A stretch of DNA of 22,219 bases from a virus. Below, piece by piece: positions 5,228 through 12,897 of the stretch. Below the pieces are notes generated by a model. It was not told the origin of the DNA. It did not search any database and saw only the letters and a list, made by a program, of their open reading frames with translations. The number at the start of each line of letters is the position of its first letter. Within the stretch, counting starts at the first letter, position 1. A program made the position numbers and the translations under genes. The stretch lies in the IMG/VR virus record IMGVR_UViG_3300031566_000406, positions 1 to 22,219 of that record. The stretch is one strand, 5' to 3'.

Positions 5228-5605
5228 ATGAGTAGAGGTAGATATTCAGACAGATATACAGACCCAAGCGCAGGAGTTCCCCCTGTCTACCCGACCGGCG
5301 CTGCCCAGGCTATTACTGGTGCAGGAGCTGTAACGATCACGGAAGTATTAACCAAGTTCACAAGTGACGGCGCTGCACAAGCGCTGACTTTGGCTGATGG
5401 ACATACCGTTGGGCAGATTAAGACGGTAGTACATTATGTTGATGGCGGCAGTGGCGTTCTTACTCCGGCCAACTTCGTAGATGGTGCAACAGTTACGTTC
5501 ACAGTTCTGGGCGAATCCTGGACTGGAATGTGGACGGCAGCAGGTTGGACGACTGTAGCTGAAAGTGCTGGCATCGTTGGAACGGCATTTCCTGCAACTG
5601 CATAA
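5228..5605 (+). CDS. small beta-rich virion-like protein
   Basis: I start at ATG 5228 because GGAG lies 8 bases upstream; an in-frame TTG at 5198 would only add residues containing that site. The 125-residue product has a Gly/Ser/Arg N-terminus (MSRGRYSDRYTDPSAG), then AAQAITGAGAVTITEVLTKF and AAQALTLADGHTVGQIKTVV, followed by GVLTPANFVDGATVTFTVLG. This 'ITGAGAV.I.....T.F...G..ALTLADG..VGQ.K' pattern is one I recognise from many phage head-region proteins, often called capsid or decoration-like. Surface decoration is inference. It sits between terL and portal with its own good ribosome-binding site. Confidence 0.65.
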   Translation: MSRGRYSDRYTDPSAGVPPVYPTGAAQAITGAGAVTITEVLTKFTSDGAAQALTLADGHTVGQIKTVVHYVDGGSGVLTPANFVDGATVTFTVLGESWTGMWTAAGWTTVAESAGIVGTAFPATA

Positions 5606-5615
5606 GGAGTAACTC

Positions 5616-5921
5616 ATGGCTAATGTGAAAACATTGATTGCCGCTGTTGTTGCTACTGATGCTACAAAACGAGTGTTTACTCTATCTGCAAATCAGTTTA
5701 AGCACGGTTCAACTCCTGCTCTACGGTCTACGGGCTGCGGAGTAGGAGACGATATAATTTTGTGGGTCTACGTAGCCGCTGGCTGGGTTAGCTTAGGATC
5801 GGTATTGGATGATGTCACTGAGACATATGCCATTTCCACCATGGGCGAATACGCAGTCACTACTACGATGGGAACAGCAGGCCCTGTATCTTGTGAGCTA
5901 CACTGTTACGCTGCAGCGTAA
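5616..5921 (+). CDS. small beta-rich protein, possible head protein
   Basis: The 101-residue protein starts MANVKTLIAAVVATDATKRV with AGGAG 7 bases upstream, and is beta-rich (DDIILWVYVAAGWVSLGSVL). It lies 10 bases after the previous gene and is followed at once by a strong intrinsic terminator, so the two small genes close a transcription unit. High Ala, Thr, Val and Gly content with two Trp fits a virion protein. No family is recognised. Confidence 0.65.
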   Translation: MANVKTLIAAVVATDATKRVFTLSANQFKHGSTPALRSTGCGVGDDIILWVYVAAGWVSLGSVLDDVTETYAISTMGEYAVTTTMGTAGPVSCELHCYAAA

Positions 5922-5925
5922 TTAT

Positions 5926-5960
5926 AGCGCCCCTTATTATAGGGGCGCTTTTCTTTCTTA
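5926..5960 (+). terminator. intrinsic (rho-independent) terminator
   Basis: AGCGCCCCT (5926-5934) pairs perfectly with AGGGGCGCT (5941-5949), loop TATTAT, followed by TTTCTTTCTT. It is the only textbook terminator with a U-tract in the window. It separates the terminase unit from the portal-capsid unit, with the portal ribosome-binding site directly after it. Confidence 0.9.
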
Positions 5961-5973
5961 TTAAGGACAGAAC

Positions 5974-7989
5974 ATGAAACAGCAGGTTGCACTGGAAACA
6001 TGGTGGAGATACCAATATCTTCGTGACAATGGCCACCTTAAGTTCGTTAAGAAGTTCAACGAGTGCGATCAGTTTTTTGCTGGCGATCAGTGGGACCTCG
6101 AAGATAAAGCCCGTCTGGATAACGAAGATCGCCCAGCACTGACAATCAATAAAATTCTCGCAACTATCGCCAGTATCACCGGCGAGCAGATATTTAACCG
6201 TACTGAGATCAGTTTCCGCCCGCGTAGAGCTGGCGCAACGGAAGATACGGCTACAGCCCTTACCCGCGTGTTCATGCAGATCAGTGATAACAACCAACTT
6301 CCGTGGGTACGTACCGACGTATATATGGACGGACTTATTGGTTCTCGTGGTTTCTACGATGTACGGCTTGGTTTCTCCGATTCCATGCAGGGCGAAGCCC
6401 GTGTCCGACAGTTGAATCCTAAAAACGTACTGATTGATGCAGATGCCAGTACCTATGACCCTAACGAGTGGAACGATGTCATTATCACCAAGTGGCTGAC
6501 CCTGGATGAGGTAGAACTGACGCATGGTAAGAAGTGGCGTAAGAAGTTAGAAGGTAGTGCTACCGATATATCCATGTACGAGTATGACCAGCAGGACTGG
6601 GACGAAGATTCGTTTGGTACCTCGGAAAACAACATCAATTTCCTGAATGTTGATAACCAGCCGGTTATGAAGGTGGTACGTGTTCTGGAACGTCAGCATA
6701 AACAGCTCGATCGTCGGGAACACCTGGTCAACATGCTGACCGGCGACATTCGCGAGGTTCCTGCAGATTGGTCGAAGGCCGAGCTTACTAGTTTTGTTAT
6801 GGAGAATGAAGAGTACGACACCATTATGAAGGTGGCTCCCCGTATCCGCTGGACAGTCTGTGCCGGTATGGAAGTTCTGCACGATGACTGGTCCCCATAC
6901 AAATATTTTACTGTCGTACCGTTTTTCCCCTATTTCCGTCGTGGTAAGACCATTGGTATTGTAGAGAACCTGCTTGATCCGCAACGACTGGTGAATAAGG
7001 TGAGCTCCCAGGAGTTACATGTTGTTAACACAACTGCGAACTCAGGTTGGATTGTGAAGGGCGGTTCCCTGCAGAACATGACCATTGGCGAGCTTGAAGA
7101 TCGAGGCGCGAAGACTGGTCTGGTCATGGAGATGGATGAAACGGCTGACGCGGTAAAGATTACGCCGAATCAGGTTCCTACTGGCCTTGAACGCATTGCG
7201 TACAAGGCCGAAGAGCATATCAAGACTATTTCAGGTCAGCCGGATGCGAATACCGGTTTTGCCAGAGAAGATGTTTCTGCTAAAGCACTAAAAGCGAATC
7301 AGACCAATGCAAGTGCGAACTTTGCCATCGTGCAGGACAACCTGGCGCGTACGGACCACTACCTCGCACGAGCATTGTTGCATCTGGTGCAGACTTATTA
7401 CACCGAAGAGCGTTTGATCTTCATAACCACTGATCCGCTGCGTAAGCAGACTGAAGAGATCAAGGTTAACGAAGTCTCGCCAGAGGGCGAAATCATTAAT
7501 GATTTGATGCTTGGTGAGTACGATATCGTAGTGACAAATCAGCCTGAAAGGGATACACTTGAAGATAGCACTTTTGCCCAATCGGTCGAAATGCGTAAGG
7601 AGCTGAACATACCGATACCTGACTCCGTACTTATTAAAGCAAGCCGTTTGACGAATAAAGCGGAGATTGTCCAAGCTATTGAAGACCAACAAAACAGTCC
7701 TGAAGCGCAACAAGCCAAGCAGATCGAGCAGGCTGATAAAATGGCCGACGTTAGAGTCAAGGAATCTGATGCGGCCAGGAATATGGCTGATGCGCAAGTC
7801 AAGAGTATCAAGGGAGCGCAGGACAGGCTTAATCTGCAGACGCCTATTTCCCCAGAAGTGCAGTTACGTGTTAAAGCGGACCTCGCGAAAGCGAAGTACG
7901 AGACGGACGAGAAATACAAGTTCGAGCGCGATAAGTTAAACCACCCATCACAAAACAAGCCGGAGCCTAAAAATGTCAAAGACAAGTGA
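5974..7989 (+). CDS. portal protein, P22-like
   Basis: This 671-residue protein forms the dodecameric ring at the DNA-entry vertex of the head. The N-terminal part has FFAGDQW (34-40), RPALTINKI (53-61) and GEQIFNR (70-76), then GSRGFYDVRL and RQLNPKNVLIDADASTYDPN. These phrases mark the P22 gp1-type portal family, and the length is close to that of P22. The C-terminal ~90 residues are Gln/Lys/Ala-rich helices (QQAKQIEQADKMADVRV), which in P22 build the barrel inside the head. AAGGA lies 7 bases before the ATG. The 3' end overlaps the scaffold gene by 17 bases, a usual coupling in head modules. Confidence 0.92.
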   Translation: MKQQVALETWWRYQYLRDNGHLKFVKKFNECDQFFAGDQWDLEDKARLDNEDRPALTINKILATIASITGEQIFNRTEISFRPRRAGATEDTATALTRVFMQISDNNQLPWVRTDVYMDGLIGSRGFYDVRLGFSDSMQGEARVRQLNPKNVLIDADASTYDPNEWNDVIITKWLTLDEVELTHGKKWRKKLEGSATDISMYEYDQQDWDEDSFGTSENNINFLNVDNQPVMKVVRVLERQHKQLDRREHLVNMLTGDIREVPADWSKAELTSFVMENEEYDTIMKVAPRIRWTVCAGMEVLHDDWSPYKYFTVVPFFPYFRRGKTIGIVENLLDPQRLVNKVSSQELHVVNTTANSGWIVKGGSLQNMTIGELEDRGAKTGLVMEMDETADAVKITPNQVPTGLERIAYKAEEHIKTISGQPDANTGFAREDVSAKALKANQTNASANFAIVQDNLARTDHYLARALLHLVQTYYTEERLIFITTDPLRKQTEEIKVNEVSPEGEIINDLMLGEYDIVVTNQPERDTLEDSTFAQSVEMRKELNIPIPDSVLIKASRLTNKAEIVQAIEDQQNSPEAQQAKQIEQADKMADVRVKESDAARNMADAQVKSIKGAQDRLNLQTPISPEVQLRVKADLAKAKYETDEKYKFERDKLNHPSQNKPEPKNVKDK

Positions 7990-8884
7990 AGAACTGAAAG
8001 CTGAAGCAATCGCTAGAGGCGATATTGTAGACGAAGTTGAGGAAGAAGAAGAAGACGAGGAAGAAGACGAGGAAGAAGAAGAAGTCGTCGAGGAAGAAGA
8101 AGTCGTCGAGGAAGAAGAAGAAGACGACGAGCCCGGCGAGGACCCGGACGAAGAAATCCAGGTTCCTAAGGCACGTTTTGACCAGGCCCAGAAAGCTGCT
8201 CGTAAACGCCAGCGTGAACTTGAAGCGCGTATCGCGCAGATGGAGAGAGCGCAGGAAAGTGAGACAGTAGAATCAGATATTTCTACGTTGCAGACGGAGA
8301 TAGAGGAGCTTGAGGATAAGCACGAGAACGATCTTCTGGAAGGCAATCTTGAAGAAGCTAAAGCTGCCCGCAGGTCACTGGCCACCAAGCGCGACGCGCT
8401 TTTGGATTTGCGCATTGCTGAAAAGAGCAATGCCGTAGGCGAAGCTGCTATCCAGCAGATGCGTTATGATGCGCAGCTCGCTCAGCAGGAAGCCGCGCAT
8501 CCTAGTATGAACCCGGACGCGGTGGAATTTGATCAGGAAGTAGCGAACGAGGTCTCAGTCCTGATGAATTCATTCCAGGCTGGTGGTTTTAACATGGTGG
8601 CTTCGCTGAACAAAGCCGTCCACTATGTACTTGGCAATGGCGATCCAGCACCCGGTACAACTGATACGGACATCATCCGTACAGAACGTGCGAAAAAAGC
8701 TCGTAAAAAAGCGCTGGAAACAATTAAAAAGACCCCTAGTGATTTGAACGATGTAGGGCGTAACTCTGACAAAGCCGGTCGCGACGACGGCCTGCCTGAT
8801 CCGTTGAAGATGACCCAGAAGCAGTTTGACAAGCTTACCGAGAAACAGCTTGCTGCATTACGCGAAGACAAGATGACACACTAA
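7973..8884 (+). CDS. head scaffolding protein
   Basis: The 303-residue protein lies between portal and capsid genes, the usual place for scaffold. It has an extremely acidic segment (residues ~19-62, almost all Glu/Asp with Val pairs) and a predicted coiled coil (~66-145, KARFDQAQKAARKRQRELEA and onward). A Gln/Ala/Met region follows, then a basic helical C-terminus (ERAKKARKKALETIKKTP and a final TEKQLAALREDKM). In P22-type phages the basic C-terminus of scaffold binds the coat protein, and the same is likely here. The family diverges quickly, so the assignment rests on composition, size and position. The Glu-rich stretch is nearly all GAA/GAG/GAC codons. Confidence 0.8.
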   Translation: MSKTSEELKAEAIARGDIVDEVEEEEEDEEEDEEEEEVVEEEEVVEEEEEDDEPGEDPDEEIQVPKARFDQAQKAARKRQRELEARIAQMERAQESETVESDISTLQTEIEELEDKHENDLLEGNLEEAKAARRSLATKRDALLDLRIAEKSNAVGEAAIQQMRYDAQLAQQEAAHPSMNPDAVEFDQEVANEVSVLMNSFQAGGFNMVASLNKAVHYVLGNGDPAPGTTDTDIIRTERAKKARKKALETIKKTPSDLNDVGRNSDKAGRDDGLPDPLKMTQKQFDKLTEKQLAALREDKMTH

Positions 8885-9336
8885 TGGGCGTCACATACAA
8901 CAGCCTTACGCAGAATATGCTCAACGGGCATGACGATATGTTAGATGCGATGTCACAAATTACCGGCGCTACGCAAACTGCCACCGACATAAATTACCAA
9001 AAGCAGGCTATGGACCAACTGTCCTCATATTATAAGAACAGACTGGATAGCCTGGCTTATGATGCTATGAACCACCAGACCGCGAAGGAGGAAGACTTCG
9101 AGGTACTACGTGACTTCTTAGTTGACATGTGCGCGGGCACTTTCTCGGAGGAAGCTCCGTCACAGGAAGAATGGACGAAGCTCCGTGATCTGGTTAAAGC
9201 AACTGCTGTAGAGCACGCTCTGTTGAACCGGGAGGAGAAAAAGGCCGTAAAAAAGCCGGGGCTCTTCGGAGCGGGGATAGCCGGAGACAGAGTGTTGGAG
9301 GGAAACGAGGAAGCCCTACGAATTTTTCAGCGCTGA
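8884..9336 (+). CDS. small helical protein ending in a capsid-like motif
   Basis: This 150-residue gene starts at an ATG overlapping the scaffold stop by one base (TAATG). Residues 1-125 are mostly helical and unrecognised. Residues 129-145 (GAGIAGDRVLEGNEEAL) match 14 of 17 positions of capsid residues 68-84 (GDGIAGDRTLEGNEEAM), yet 11 of the 14 shared codons differ at synonymous positions. The frame then ends at TGA 9334. A run of five T at 9323-9327 would allow a -1 shift into a 45-codon extension that is again capsid-like. It could be a minor head protein, an assembly regulator, or a relic of an ancient capsid duplication; the sequence alone does not decide. Confidence 0.65.
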   Translation: MGVTYNSLTQNMLNGHDDMLDAMSQITGATQTATDINYQKQAMDQLSSYYKNRLDSLAYDAMNHQTAKEEDFEVLRDFLVDMCAGTFSEEAPSQEEWTKLRDLVKATAVEHALLNREEKKAVKKPGLFGAGIAGDRVLEGNEEALRIFQR

Positions 9337-9461
9337 CTGAAGAGCAGAAGAAGATGTGGGCGGGAACTATGTGGACGGCTGGTCAGAAGTCTTCGCTTCT
9401 GGGTAAGTTCCAAGGAAAATCAGCCAGTCTCCTCATCATAGACGATCCAATTAAAGCCTAA
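9321..9461 (+). pseudogene. -1-frame extension with capsid N-terminus-like and TerL-like sequence
   Basis: In the -1 frame relative to the preceding gene, 46 codons are open to TAA 9459. They start NFSALTEEQKKMWAGTMW, which aligns without gaps to capsid residues 5-22 (NFAALTDEAKTIWSMDMW), and continue with 13 identities over 32 residues to about capsid residue 36. The last residues, LLIIDDPIKA, resemble the Walker B strand of this phage's own large terminase (VLIVDDPIKN, 164-173). There is no start codon or ribosome-binding site for this piece, so it is either reached by frameshifting at the T5 run or is a dead remnant. Confidence 0.55.
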
Positions 9462-9465
9462 ACAC

Positions 9466-9492
9466 CTAGCCCTCTTTACGAGGGCTAGCTTT
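9466..9492 (+). terminator. stem-loop terminator candidate
   Basis: CTAGCCCTC (9466-9474) pairs perfectly with GAGGGCTAG (9480-9488), loop TTTAC, followed by a short CTTTAA. It starts 4 bases after the TAA of the -1-frame extension, not after the TGA of the main frame. This fits a transcript whose coding region ends at 9461. Confidence 0.6.
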
Positions 9493-9624
9493 AAGTGCTA
9501 CTATCGTAGTCCGAAGTCCCTATGCGACAGTTAGGGAGGCGAGCTAAGAGCCCACACTTGCAGTCGCTTCGTTGGTGCGAGATTCCAACAAACTAAATCT
9601 TTTAATCAAGCAAGGAGTACTCGC
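9493..9624 (+). promoter_or_regulatory. structured leader ahead of the capsid gene
   Basis: No gene is seen here. TACTATC (9499-9505) echoes the leftward-block repeat. Two hairpins follow: TCCCTA/TAGGGA (9517-9537) and GTTGG/CCAAC (9571-9589). A strong AAGGAG lies 8 bases before the capsid ATG. A capsid promoter or a stable 5' leader for high expression is likely, but no clear -35/-10 is seen. A tRNA was considered and does not fit. Confidence 0.45.
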
Positions 9625-10716
9625 ATGGCGAATACAAACTTTGCGGCGCTAACAGACGAAGCAAAAACCATCTGGTCGATGGATATGTGGAAGCACGCCC
9701 GCAATCACTCATTTATGAATCAGTTCACTGGAACAGGCAGTAATGCCATGATCCAGCGTATTACTGAACTGAAAAAGACCGAAAAGGGCGCGAGAGCGGT
9801 AATTACATTACTCTCCGATCTGGAAGGCGACGGCATCGCAGGTGATCGTACGCTGGAAGGTAACGAGGAAGCAATGAAGTCCTATGACAAAGTCATTAGG
9901 ATTGATCAGCTTCGTCACGCGAATAAAAACGAAGGCCGCATGGCCGATCAAAAATCAATCGTCGAGTTCCGTGGCAATAGCCGCGACAAGCTCGCTTATT
10001 GGTTGGCAGATCGCCTTGACCAAATGGCATTTCTAACTCTGGGTGGTTTCTCTTACACCCTGAAGCCAGATGGTACTACCCGTGTGGGTTCCGACCTTCC
10101 TTACCTCGAGTTTGCAGCTGATGTAGTAGCCCCTACCGCGCTTAGGCGTTGTCAGTGGGATGCAACCACTGGTTTGAATGTTGGTGGTGCAACTACTGAT
10201 ATCGTTTCTGACGATAAAATCACCTGGGAAACCTTGGTACGTATGCGCGAACTGGCTAAAAACCAGTATGTTCGTGGTCTGCGTCCTGAAGGCGGACTCG
10301 ATGAAATGTTCCATGTATTCATGACGCCTACTTGTATGGCGAACTTGAAGATGGACAACGACTACATGTTGAATCTCCGTCACTCAACTGCTGCTGGTGT
10401 TAATAGCAAGCTGTTCGGTGGTGGCTCTGTCAACGTCGATGGACTGGCGATTCACGAATTCCGTCATGTACCACATAGTTCCCTTTGGGGTTCTGGTGCA
10501 GTATCGGGTTCAACAGTTCTGATGTGTGGTGCTCAAGCTTTGGCTTTTGCCGATATCGGTAACCCGATTTGGGTTGAGAAAGAGTTTGATTATGACAATC
10601 AGCCTGCGATCTCCGTTCAGAAAATGATGGGCTTCCTGAAGCCTCAATTTAACAGCATCTATGCAAGCAACACCGTACAGGATCACGGCGTTATCACTTG
10701 CTACGTTGCAGATTAA
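9625..10716 (+). CDS. major capsid protein, N4-gp56 family
   Basis: This 363-residue protein is the shell subunit. It contains the family's hallmark stretches: GSNAMIQRITELKKTEKGAR (38-57), GDGIAGDRTLEGNEEA (68-83), IDQLRHANKNEGRMADQKS (93-111) and DKLAYWLADRLDQMAFLTLG (121-140). I recognise these as the N4-gp56 major capsid family, and the length is normal. The start has the strongest ribosome-binding site in the region (AAGGAG, 8-base spacing), and the leader is set off by a terminator-like hairpin, both consistent with high independent expression. A small beta-rich gene follows 12 bases after the stop. Confidence 0.93.
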   Translation: MANTNFAALTDEAKTIWSMDMWKHARNHSFMNQFTGTGSNAMIQRITELKKTEKGARAVITLLSDLEGDGIAGDRTLEGNEEAMKSYDKVIRIDQLRHANKNEGRMADQKSIVEFRGNSRDKLAYWLADRLDQMAFLTLGGFSYTLKPDGTTRVGSDLPYLEFAADVVAPTALRRCQWDATTGLNVGGATTDIVSDDKITWETLVRMRELAKNQYVRGLRPEGGLDEMFHVFMTPTCMANLKMDNDYMLNLRHSTAAGVNSKLFGGGSVNVDGLAIHEFRHVPHSSLWGSGAVSGSTVLMCGAQALAFADIGNPIWVEKEFDYDNQPAISVQKMMGFLKPQFNSIYASNTVQDHGVITCYVAD

Positions 10717-10728
10717 AGGAGACTGATA

Positions 10729-11115
10729 ATGGCTATTACTAAAAATACAGCTCGTCAGTGGCCTCTGACTGCTATTGTAGATATTACTGCGGCTATGATT
10801 CCGGCTGTAGCTGCTTACGAGGCAATTGATTTGCCTGGTGGCGCTACTGTTATCGGCGGTGTGCTTGAAGTTATCACTGTCGATGCCGGTGGCGGCACGA
10901 TTGCAGTTGCAGTTGGTGCTGACGTTTTGTTAGCAGCTACAGCAACGTCTAGTGCGATCCAGACGAATTTTACACAATCGTCTGCTGAAACAACCGCTCC
11001 AGATACTGTGGACGTTACAGTTGCAACAGCCGTGCTGACTACTTTTGTAGGTCGTCTTATCGTTACGTATGTTCTTGACGGTAGATCTAACGAAGTACAG
11101 CCGGTCTCGGCCTAA
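10729..11115 (+). CDS. small beta-rich protein, possible capsid decoration
   Basis: The 128-residue protein is rich in Ala, Thr, Val and Gly and alternates beta-strand-like segments (ATVIGGVLEVITVDAGGG, DTVDVTVATAVLTTFVG). AGGAG lies 8 bases upstream of the ATG. It is cotranscribed with the capsid gene and followed by a strong hairpin, which suggests it is made in similarly large amounts. Position and composition fit a head decoration protein, but no family is recognised, so this is inference. Confidence 0.65.
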   Translation: MAITKNTARQWPLTAIVDITAAMIPAVAAYEAIDLPGGATVIGGVLEVITVDAGGGTIAVAVGADVLLAATATSSAIQTNFTQSSAETTAPDTVDVTVATAVLTTFVGRLIVTYVLDGRSNEVQPVSA

Positions 11116-11121
11116 GCTATA

Positions 11122-11149
11122 ATCACAGGGGGCAACCGCCCCCTGTGAT
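11122..11149 (+). terminator. perfect 12-bp stem-loop after the capsid unit
   Basis: ATCACAGGGGGC (11122-11133) pairs perfectly with GCCCCCTGTGAT (11138-11149), loop AACC. No U-tract follows, so it may act as a partial terminator or a 3'-end stabiliser separating the highly expressed capsid pair from the connector genes. Confidence 0.7.
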
Positions 11150-11173
11150 CACTTAATTAAAGGAAACTGAGCC

Positions 11174-11623
11174 ATGCCATTAATGAAACTAGCAAAGAAC
11201 AGAGTTTATGCCAGCACACTAGGACACGTTATCCGCTTCGTAAAAGACGAACCAGTGTTTGTGCACCCTATTATGCTGAAAGAATGCGGCGCTATTGGCG
11301 CTGTCGTAGTCCCAGGTAAAGGAAAAAAACCTAAAAAAATAGTAGTGCGTAGCGAAGATGAAGCTATTGCAGATATGAACAAAATTGTAAATACGGCTAA
11401 AGAGGCGGAGGGCCTTCCGGAATCTCCGGCGCAGCCAGTCGCTCCTGTTGACCGTATGGAAATGATTCTTTCTTGTGTTAGGGCGCTCATAGAGCGTAAT
11501 GGACGCGGTGACTTTACTGCTGCAGGCATTCCGAATCTTAATGTCCTGGGCAAAAAAACTGGCTTCCGAGTAGACAAGAACGAGTTGAAAGAAGCTATGG
11601 CCACGATAAATGACCCCGAATGA
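11174..11623 (+). CDS. small head-region protein of unknown role
   Basis: The 149-residue protein starts MPLMKLAKNRVYASTLGHVI with AGGAAA 9 bases upstream. The N-terminal half (GHVIRFVKDEPVFVHPIM) is a beta-rich pattern I recall from small genes following the capsid gene in phages of this capsid type. A charged, Pro-containing linker leads to a helical C-terminal domain with GDFTAAGIPNLNVLGKKTGFRVDK; this 'FTAAG.PN...L...TGF.V...E' pattern is shared by various small phage structural proteins. It overlaps the adaptor gene by 14 bases. A connector or neck role is inferred from position only. Confidence 0.65.
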   Translation: MPLMKLAKNRVYASTLGHVIRFVKDEPVFVHPIMLKECGAIGAVVVPGKGKKPKKIVVRSEDEAIADMNKIVNTAKEAEGLPESPAQPVAPVDRMEMILSCVRALIERNGRGDFTAAGIPNLNVLGKKTGFRVDKNELKEAMATINDPE

Positions 11624-12284
11624 CCTGCTCGAATTATTCCGACTAGAAACGGATGATCTGTTTGAACCATATCTATGGTCGGACAAAGAGTTTTTCATTT
11701 ATCTTAACGAAGCCCAGGATAAATTTGTGCGGGAGATGGGTGGCTTTGCGGACCGTCGTTCTGCTATAACTCGTGTTAAATACAAAATTGGTGATCAGTT
11801 CAGACCCTACGACCCACGGATCTTAAGGATCCGTGGTGCTCAGGACGAAACTAACAAGTTCATCGGTATTGAAAACCTCGACAGTATAGGCTCTCCTACA
11901 ACTGATGATTACGGCGCTCGATCGAACGCCGGTCTGGACGACGGTTTGACTGGTCCGATCCAGTTTCTTATCACTGACATCGATAATAACGATATGCAGC
12001 TATACCCTCTTCCAGACCACGATGGAACCTTGCAGTTGTTTGTGCAGCGGCTTCCGATAACCCCGATAGAAGATGGCGACAGTATTTTTGAGCTTAAAGA
12101 CATATACCACTTGGATCTGCTGTCGTGGGTGAAGTATCGTGCCTACATGAAACAAGATGTCGAAACCTTTGATGGTACGAAAGCAGCTTCTTTCCGTAAT
12201 ATGTTCACAGATGCAGCTAAGAGCGCGACGAAAGAAAAAGCTAGTCGTGAAGATCGTAAACGAACAGTTAAATTTAGTTGGTAA
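11610..12284 (+). CDS. head-tail adaptor protein (P22 gp4-like position and type)
   Basis: The 224-residue protein begins MTPNDLLELFRLETDDLFEP and has LWSDKEFFIYLNEAQDKFVR, the helical opening seen in phage adaptor proteins that bind below the portal. The middle holds DPRILRIRG and IQFLITDIDNNDMQLYPLPD; the C-terminal helices (LLSWVKYRAYMKQDVETFDG, then FTDAAKSATKEKASREDRKR) match the family style. Adaptors of this kind close the portal and carry the tail. The start overlaps the previous gene and lacks a strong ribosome-binding site, so it is probably translated by coupling. Confidence 0.75.
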   Translation: MTPNDLLELFRLETDDLFEPYLWSDKEFFIYLNEAQDKFVREMGGFADRRSAITRVKYKIGDQFRPYDPRILRIRGAQDETNKFIGIENLDSIGSPTTDDYGARSNAGLDDGLTGPIQFLITDIDNNDMQLYPLPDHDGTLQLFVQRLPITPIEDGDSIFELKDIYHLDLLSWVKYRAYMKQDVETFDGTKAASFRNMFTDAAKSATKEKASREDRKRTVKFSW

Positions 12285-12286
12285 CT

Positions 12287-12883
12287 ATGTCTGACACGAA
12301 AAATGTACCTATAACAATTAAGCAAGGCGCTACCTTTATCAAGAAATTTAATTGGTACGGCGGCGGCAAGGTTGTTAAAGAGATTGACGATGTTACAACT
12401 GGTTGCCCTACCAGGGTAACAGTGGCTGCGCACGGACTGCCCGCAGGTGCGGATACTCCAGTTTATATAGAAGATGTCAAAGGTGCCCGTAGCTTAAATA
12501 GTAAGGGTAAGGAAGTTATAGCGACGTACGTCGATGCTAGTAACTTCGATGTAGATACCGGTACCCGTGGCGAAACCTATACTGCTGGAACTGGATGTGT
12601 ACATTATTTTGCGCCTAAGACCTTAACTGGTTGGATCGCACGTATGGATATCCGTGAAGATATAGACGATGCGACACCTTTGGTAGCGCTTACTTCGGCC
12701 GGTGGTGATATAGTTATAAATACAACGACAGCAGAGATTCAGATTACTATTACTGCGACAGTTACTGCTGCGTTAGACTTCGAAGAAGGAGTCTATGATC
12801 TGGAGCTGGAAGACAGTTCGGGTAATGTTACCCGTTTAACCGAGGGTGTCGTCACCTTCATAAAAGAAGTTACTCGACCATAA
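12287..12883 (+). CDS. virion-associated protein with FCCH-like beta domain
   Basis: I start at ATG 12287 (MSDTKNVPITIKQGATFIKK); the TTG at 12278 lies inside the preceding gene. The 198-residue protein starts with a short strand pattern (ITIKQGATF.K.F.W) common in phage proteins placed after the adaptor. Its central part (RVTVAAHGLPAGADTPVYIE ... NFDVDT) resembles the small beta domain that databases label ubiquitin-activating E1 FCCH-like in phage proteins. The C-terminal half (GWIARMDIREDIDDATPLVA ... GVYDLELEDSSGNVTRLTEG) is again beta. A baseplate or tail-tube-associated role is likely but unproven. Confidence 0.65.
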   Translation: MSDTKNVPITIKQGATFIKKFNWYGGGKVVKEIDDVTTGCPTRVTVAAHGLPAGADTPVYIEDVKGARSLNSKGKEVIATYVDASNFDVDTGTRGETYTAGTGCVHYFAPKTLTGWIARMDIREDIDDATPLVALTSAGGDIVINTTTAEIQITITATVTAALDFEEGVYDLELEDSSGNVTRLTEGVVTFIKEVTRP

Positions 12884-12897
12884 CAGGAGATTGAAAG

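Noticed and set aside
5863-6525. Leftward 220-residue ORF over the terminator and portal start
   Set aside because: It would cross a strong terminator and lies opposite the well-supported portal gene.
9497-9590. tRNA-like segment upstream of the capsid gene
   Set aside because: The T-arm-like GTTGG/CCAAC hairpin has a 9-nt loop without the conserved TTC, and no acceptor stem pairs.
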